From a virus, in the IMG/VR virus record IMGVR_UViG_3300035703_000322, positions 1 to 30,737 of that record: a stretch of DNA of 30,737 nt; one strand, given 5' to 3'. A model generated the notes under the pieces. That model was not told where the DNA came from, searched no databases, and worked only from the letters and a program-made list of their open reading frames with translations. Both the position numbers and the translations under genes were made by a program. Each line of letters begins with the position of its first letter. The first letter of the stretch is position 1. Below are positions 27,357-30,737 of this stretch, piece after piece.

Positions 27357-27785
27357 TTATATTTGATTAAGAAAATGCTCGTATCTGTTAATCAGACGAA
27401 ATATCTTTTCGGAGTTGTCATCGTCATATACCTCGTCCTGACTTTGCAGTGTTATTTGTGTGATTTGATGGTTTGGTAAAGTTACCCCAAAAGAGTTTGG
27501 ACTAAGCAAAACCAAATCATTTATATCTTGGGCAATTTCATAGGCCGTTTTGGAATTACCAATGACCGGGAATTGTGTGACAATGTCCGTCACAATCACC
27601 GCCGACCTAAAAAACCCCGTGTTTGTTGTATCTGTATTCGTTGACCCTTCGGACCTGATTAGGACATAATTGCCCTCGGCCTCAATGGGTGCGGCATCTT
27701 TATAGACGGAAACGGTCAACTGCCCATTCAGTAGTTGGAACCATTCCGTTTTGAGATCGTATAAAACCTCCTTAAATGCCATCAA
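27357..27785 (-). CDS. Tail terminator / tail completion protein (DUF3168-like)
   Basis: A 142-residue protein: LYDLKTEWFQLLNGQLTVSVYK, a VLIRSEGSTNTDT stretch, SAVIVTDIVTQFPVI, then YEIAQDINDLVL and a C-terminal RLINRYEHFLNQI. The order of an N-terminal helix, a beta meander and the helix before the last strand fits gpU/gp17-type proteins that cap the tail tube at the head-proximal end. Two consecutive Met codons allow 27785 or 27782 as start. It overlaps the gp10-like gene by 14 bases. Confidence 0.68.
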   Translation of the reverse strand: MMAFKEVLYDLKTEWFQLLNGQLTVSVYKDAAPIEAEGNYVLIRSEGSTNTDTTNTGFFRSAVIVTDIVTQFPVIGNSKTAYEIAQDINDLVLLSPNSFGVTLPNHQITQITLQSQDEVYDDDNSEKIFRLINRYEHFLNQI

Positions 27786-28305
27786 CGATTGCTTTTATTC
27801 GTGTTAGTAAATTCGTCCTCACTGGGGCCACATTTTTATAGAAAAACGGCTTTGGCGAAATACCATTCCGGTAAATTGACCGGGCAATGTTAAATGCCGC
27901 CTGATCCGCTGCCTTTCCTTTTGCTATCCCTTTTCGTTTCACCCATGCCTTTATGGCTTGCAGTAGTGTCAATGTTCCCGTTCCCTTTTGCCCCCTAAAT
28001 TGGGCCGCCACATCTTCAAACCCCGGTTCCACCTTTACCTTTTTCTTTGTCCCAAACTCAATAAATGGGGCATAAGATATGCCAGCGAAAACCTCATAAT
28101 TGAACGCATCAATTTGACGATGGCCGATTGACTTTTGCAGTCCACCCTGATCACCGCCGTTGTTGGCTGCGTTTCTTTTGGCTAATTGTTCAAACTCCAT
28201 TGCGGATGCACGGATTTCGTTGGCTACATTCGCCTGTACCTCCTTTTTAGCCGTTTCTATGGCCTTTCGGTACGCATCCAACCCTATCACATTAGCTTTG
28301 AACAT
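27772..28305 (-). CDS. HK97 gp10-like tail completion protein
   Basis: A 177-residue protein with IRASAMEFEQLAKRNAAN, then GGLQKSIG and YEVFAGISYAPFIEFGTKK, the Y-A-x-F-I-E-F-G-T motif of HK97_gp10 (PF04883), and a C-terminal KPFFYKNVAPVRTNLL as in most members. It acts at the head-tail joint or in tail completion. Its start overlaps the head-tail stopper gene by 14 bases. It is slightly longer than average because of a Lys-rich insertion (KAWVKRKGIAKGKAADQAA). Confidence 0.86.
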   Translation of the reverse strand: MFKANVIGLDAYRKAIETAKKEVQANVANEIRASAMEFEQLAKRNAANNGGDQGGLQKSIGHRQIDAFNYEVFAGISYAPFIEFGTKKKVKVEPGFEDVAAQFRGQKGTGTLTLLQAIKAWVKRKGIAKGKAADQAAFNIARSIYRNGISPKPFFYKNVAPVRTNLLTRIKAIVDGI

Positions 28306-28612
28306 TCGCCCGTATTAGCCAATTAAATCGTTTCTCATTCACCCGTGTCAATCCGGTGATTGCATAGGTCTGCCCGAAGTAACGGACTTTCCAATCACCA
28401 TTCAATGCCCACTCCTCACGGAACCATATTTTGAACTCCTTGCCATCTGACAAAGTAGTTCGTCCATCCACCTGACTACGACCACCACCTAAATCGGTCA
28501 CCTCAGCCCACAAAGTCCACGTTTGGGCCGTTTGGGAGGCATCCCCATTTGCATCCACCGTTGTTGTGTAGTGGATCAATTTGACGGGTTTGTAGTCGCC
28601 TATCCCAGCCAT
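28292..28612 (-). CDS. Head-tail stopper / joining protein (SPP1 gp16-like)
   Basis: A 106-residue protein with the Phage_H_T_join (PF05521) pattern: TWTLWAEVTDLGGGRSQ, a polar loop, KEFKIWFREEW, then WKVRYFGQTYAITGLTRV and a final strand FNWLIRANV. These proteins seal the connector after DNA packaging. It overlaps the upstream connector gene by 13 bases. All core strands are present and the length is normal. Confidence 0.85.
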   Translation of the reverse strand: MAGIGDYKPVKLIHYTTTVDANGDASQTAQTWTLWAEVTDLGGGRSQVDGRTTLSDGKEFKIWFREEWALNGDWKVRYFGQTYAITGLTRVNEKRFNWLIRANVQS

Positions 28613-29169
28613 GTCGTGCTTGTTTTATAGGACGATGCCAACACCTCGGCCTCACGGCTGATTCCGTCAACATTAACATCCCCACGATTCATATATCGGT
28701 ATGCCACCTCTTTCAGCATTGCATCCTTCAAACGGGCTGGCAGTGTTGTGTACCCAGCCTCATAATTTAGGACCAATTCGCCCCAAGTTGGTGTTTTCAA
28801 TACCCGGTTGTTGATGCTCAACGAATAGTCAGAGGCACTAATTGTGTCCCCTTGGCTATCCTTCAAACTATTGACCGAATTAACCGGGCCGAATGGGATT
28901 TCGAAGTTTCCAGCATAGTTGTCAAATTCAATCTCCCAAGTTTTGGGGATGAATGAAAGTCCGGTGTACTCCTCCAATCCAAGCCGGGCCGATGTTATCA
29001 ATTCGGCAATCAATGTATTGTCATCGTCAAAGTCGGTGGCAAGTGATTCGTTGTTGTCAATAAACCCCTCCAATCTAAGGTAGTTTTTGACCTCTTGCAC
29101 CGTCAATGGTTCGACAATACCGCTTTCAGCCGTTTCGTCTTTCCAGTCAATCAGTAGATTGTAAAGCAT
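28600..29169 (-). CDS. Head-tail connector (phiE125 gp8 / HK97 gp6-like)
   Basis: A 189-residue protein. EPLTVQEVKNYLRLEGF opens the fold, followed by DDNTLIAELITSARLGLEEYTGLSFI, KTWEIEFDNY, IPFGPVNSVNSLKDSQGD and a C-terminal helical part LPARLKDAMLKEVAYRYMNRG. This is the standard pattern of gp6-like connectors that sit under the portal. It starts 71 bases after the capsid stop; that gap contains the terminator at 29183-29210. Confidence 0.88.
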   Translation of the reverse strand: MLYNLLIDWKDETAESGIVEPLTVQEVKNYLRLEGFIDNNESLATDFDDDNTLIAELITSARLGLEEYTGLSFIPKTWEIEFDNYAGNFEIPFGPVNSVNSLKDSQGDTISASDYSLSINNRVLKTPTWGELVLNYEAGYTTLPARLKDAMLKEVAYRYMNRGDVNVDGISREAEVLASSYKTSTTWLG

Positions 29170-29182
29170 CTCAAAGTTTTAT

Positions 29183-29210
29183 AAAAAGGGGCCGGGCCGA
29201 ACCCGACCCC
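29183..29210 (-). terminator. Strong leftward terminator behind the major capsid gene
   Basis: Read leftward, GGGGTCGGG and CCCGGCCCC form a 9-bp G+C-rich stem (one G-T pair) around TTCGG (29210-29188), followed by TTTTTAT. It lies between the capsid and connector genes. Readthrough must occur for the tail genes to be expressed, unless they have their own promoter. Confidence 0.85.
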
Positions 29211-29239
29211 CTAAATCACCACATCAAACAAACAGCCTA

Positions 29240-30394
29240 TTAGGATGCGTTACCGAAATCCCCGTAAATCAGGGCATCTGTACGCATTACGTTGATGTCC
29301 TCAAAGCACTCAACACGTGCAGTCACCAAGTTCTTGGTGAAGTTGTCAGCATCTTCGTAGCTGAACTCAACACGGAGGCTCTCAGTCTCAACGCGCTCAA
29401 CGAAATCACTGTCAATGATCAGGGCCTTGTCATCAGTTACCCAAGATGCACCGATAACAGGCACACCGCAGATACGGATGTTTCCAGCAGGATCAATGAT
29501 AACACCGCCGGGAACTGAATAGTCAGACGGCTTTGTTTTCAGCAAACGAGCCCACTGAGAATAGTTAACCAAAGCAAAAGATGCGTTGAAATTCGCATTC
29601 AGTTGGTTAGCAATCCAGTCAACCAGTTGCTCGGCATCAACAGTTGCAGAGGTAGTAGTTGAACCAGTAGCGGCTTGACTTACTACTGAGAAAAATTGAG
29701 CATTCTCTTTTTTGTAGAAGTCACGCAGCAACATACGCTGAAGTGAAGATTGAAGGAAAGGCAGTTGAAACATCATTTGCTTGCTGAAACGAGCAAAACC
29801 AGCGATGTAGTCAGAAACTACTTTCACCTCAGTCAGGTCGTAGTCAATCTGTCCTTTTCCGTTACCCTCAGTCTGAACGGTGATTGCACCCTCAGAACCA
29901 GTCTCACGATAGGTCACATACAGACCAGTTGGAGATTGGGTAGTTGGGATCAGATCACGGAAGTTGATTTTCTGACTTGGAACAAGACCCTGACGGGTGT
30001 TGTATGTAGCCTGTCCGTCACCAGTCAGGTTATTACCCAATGTCATGTTTGCAACATCCTTCAACTCCAAAGTGAGTTTTGCATTGCGATCTTTTGCAAA
30101 TGCTTTGAACTCAGCCTGCTTGCTTTCAAATGCCTCAGTCATTGCATCGGCGAAAGAATCACCAAATGACTTGGCTTTTTTGCCTTCGATGTTCTTTGCA
30201 TTCTTAGCGGCAATCAGTTCGTCCAGTGCCTTTTGGTTAGCCTTAGCAGCCTCGTCCATTGTAACAATGGCAGACTTTACTTCAGCAACTTGACCTTTTA
30301 CATCAGCGATGGCAGCATCATTTGCGGCCTTCATCGTATTAACTGCATCGGTGGCTGATTTCACCTCGGCAACGATTTTTTCTACGTTTTCCAT
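29240..30394 (-). CDS. Major capsid protein (HK97 fold)
   Basis: A 384-residue protein of the Phage_capsid family. Residues 1-~110 are a coiled-coil, Ala/Lys-rich delta (scaffolding) domain (VKGQVAEVKSAIVTMDEAAK), removed by the prohead protease. The shell domain follows: TGDGQATYNTRQGLVPSQKI, FRDLIPTTQSPTGLYVTYRE, an E-loop rich in Gly/Glu (TEGNGKGQIDYDLTEV), then GFARFSKQMMFQLPFLQSSL and the A-domain FALVNYSQWARLL with GGVIIDPAGNIRICGVPVI. It starts five bases after the protease stop. Confidence 0.94.
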   Translation of the reverse strand: MENVEKIVAEVKSATDAVNTMKAANDAAIADVKGQVAEVKSAIVTMDEAAKANQKALDELIAAKNAKNIEGKKAKSFGDSFADAMTEAFESKQAEFKAFAKDRNAKLTLELKDVANMTLGNNLTGDGQATYNTRQGLVPSQKINFRDLIPTTQSPTGLYVTYRETGSEGAITVQTEGNGKGQIDYDLTEVKVVSDYIAGFARFSKQMMFQLPFLQSSLQRMLLRDFYKKENAQFFSVVSQAATGSTTTSATVDAEQLVDWIANQLNANFNASFALVNYSQWARLLKTKPSDYSVPGGVIIDPAGNIRICGVPVIGASWVTDDKALIIDSDFVERVETESLRVEFSYEDADNFTKNLVTARVECFEDINVMRTDALIYGDFGNAS

Positions 30395-30399
30395 TTTGT

Positions 30400-30737
30400 T
30401 TAGGAATTGATTGTTTTAAGTAAATTGTTTATTGCAACATCCAAACCCTTCAAATCGACTTCCGGCTGAACTGTTTGCACGGGTTCAGTGGTTTCCGCCT
30501 CAATGGTCAGGATGGATTTCAGTGCCTCGTTTATTTGGGCCAAACGGATTTCCATAAACTCAAACGCATCGTCTGAGTAACGGCCGTCTTTTAATGATTT
30601 AAGCAAAAGGCCCATTTCCTTGCTCAACTTTTCGTGTTCAACGGCAATGTCATCCTTTGTGAAGGATTTGCCAGCCGTCAGGGTTGGTGTCAAAGGATTG
30701 GCACCCCAAAGGACCGCCGAACCTTCAAACAACAACA
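30400..30737 (-). CDS. Prohead maturation protease, C-terminal part
   Basis: This is the other end of the gene described at 1-545. The reading frame passes from base 1 to base 30610 when the circle is closed; bases 30611-30737 repeat 1-127. The visible part has LLFEGSAVLWGANPLTPTLT, typical of the family just after the catalytic Ser segment. Then come KDDIAVEHEKLSKEMGLLLK and a Glu/Thr/Pro-rich linker before a final helix DVAINNLLKTI. The stop at 30400-30402 is five bases before the capsid start. Confidence 0.93.
   Translation of the reverse strand, partial: LLFEGSAVLWGANPLTPTLTAGKSFTKDDIAVEHEKLSKEMGLLLKSLKDGRYSDDAFEFMEIRLAQINEALKSILTIEAETTEPVQTVQPEVDLKGLDVAINNLLKTINS
30611..30737. repeat. 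Terminal 127-base overlap (right copy)
   Basis: This segment is identical to bases 1-127 and marks the closing point of the 30,610-bp circle. It lies inside the prohead protease gene, so nothing suggests a natural genome end here. Confidence 0.95.

Noticed and set aside
27358-27365. Rightward TATATTTG between tail terminator and tail tube genes
   Set aside because: It would transcribe antisense into the late operon and has no TTTG at the right distance.
1-30737. CRISPR array, tRNA genes, integrase or attachment site
   Set aside because: No regularly spaced repeats, no cloverleaf-like segment and no recombinase motif were found on either strand.

Overview
This window looks like one complete circular tailed-phage genome of 30,610 bp, written out with a 127-base overlap: bases 1-127 are identical to 30611-30737. 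The host is probably a member of the Bacteroidota. The strongest promoter fits that phylum's consensus exactly (TTTG, 19 bases, TATATTTG at 8729-8759). Exported proteins have signal peptides ending FGQ or NAQ, with Gln at the likely +1 position, and the small early proteins are of types I associate with Bacteroidota phages. I see no integrase, excisionase or recognisable CI-type repressor, no tRNA, no polymerase and no replicative helicase. It is probably a lytic siphovirus that borrows the host replisome. The tape measure is only 572 residues, which suggests a short, non-contractile tail.

Layout. Two divergent blocks start near 8.7 kb. The rightward block (8801-15024) is the early region. 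It has small unknown proteins (8801-9997), then two terminator-like hairpins, then a DNA-metabolism cluster: a possible recombination protein, an SSB-like protein, a DNA methyltransferase, a NinG-like HNH protein, a winged-helix protein and a DnaA domain IV-like protein. A 426-base gap follows (13537-13962) with promoter, small-RNA and origin-like signals, and then replication-type genes up to 15024. The leftward block covers the rest of the circle. From 8697 to 4537 it has a ribbon-helix-helix-like protein and a glycan cassette (three glycosyltransferase-like proteins, two methyltransferases, a KdsC-like HAD phosphatase). From 4446 it has TerS, TerL, portal, MuF-type head protein, prohead protease (split by the window ends), major capsid protein, head-tail connectors, tail tube, tail chaperones with a probable -1 frameshift, tape measure, tail-tip proteins and a signal-peptide-bearing fibre. 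It ends with a lysis group (holin-like proteins, u-spanin, M15 endolysin), a metallophosphoesterase and a MazG-like gene, which meets the early block head-on at 15008-15024.

How it works together. The early promoter at 8729-8759 overlaps a 24-base palindrome beside the RHH-like gene. A related half-site lies before terS, so one regulator could coordinate early, glycan and late expression. Packaging, head, tail and lysis genes run as tightly overlapped units (ATGA, TAATG), with a strong terminator behind the capsid gene that would favour capsid transcript.

The least explained parts are RNA-like. (1) A 119-base nested inverted-repeat element (17503-17621) between holin and spanin folds on paper as a three-way junction and abuts a hairpin at the spanin start. 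(2) Two copies of a 36-base H-type pseudoknot (9086-9121, 9377-9412) differ by a compensatory base-pair change and sit in two early 5' leaders. (3) A promoter-hairpin-terminator unit at 13524-13654 could encode a ~95-nt RNA. All calls come from reading the sequence; no database or folding program was run.
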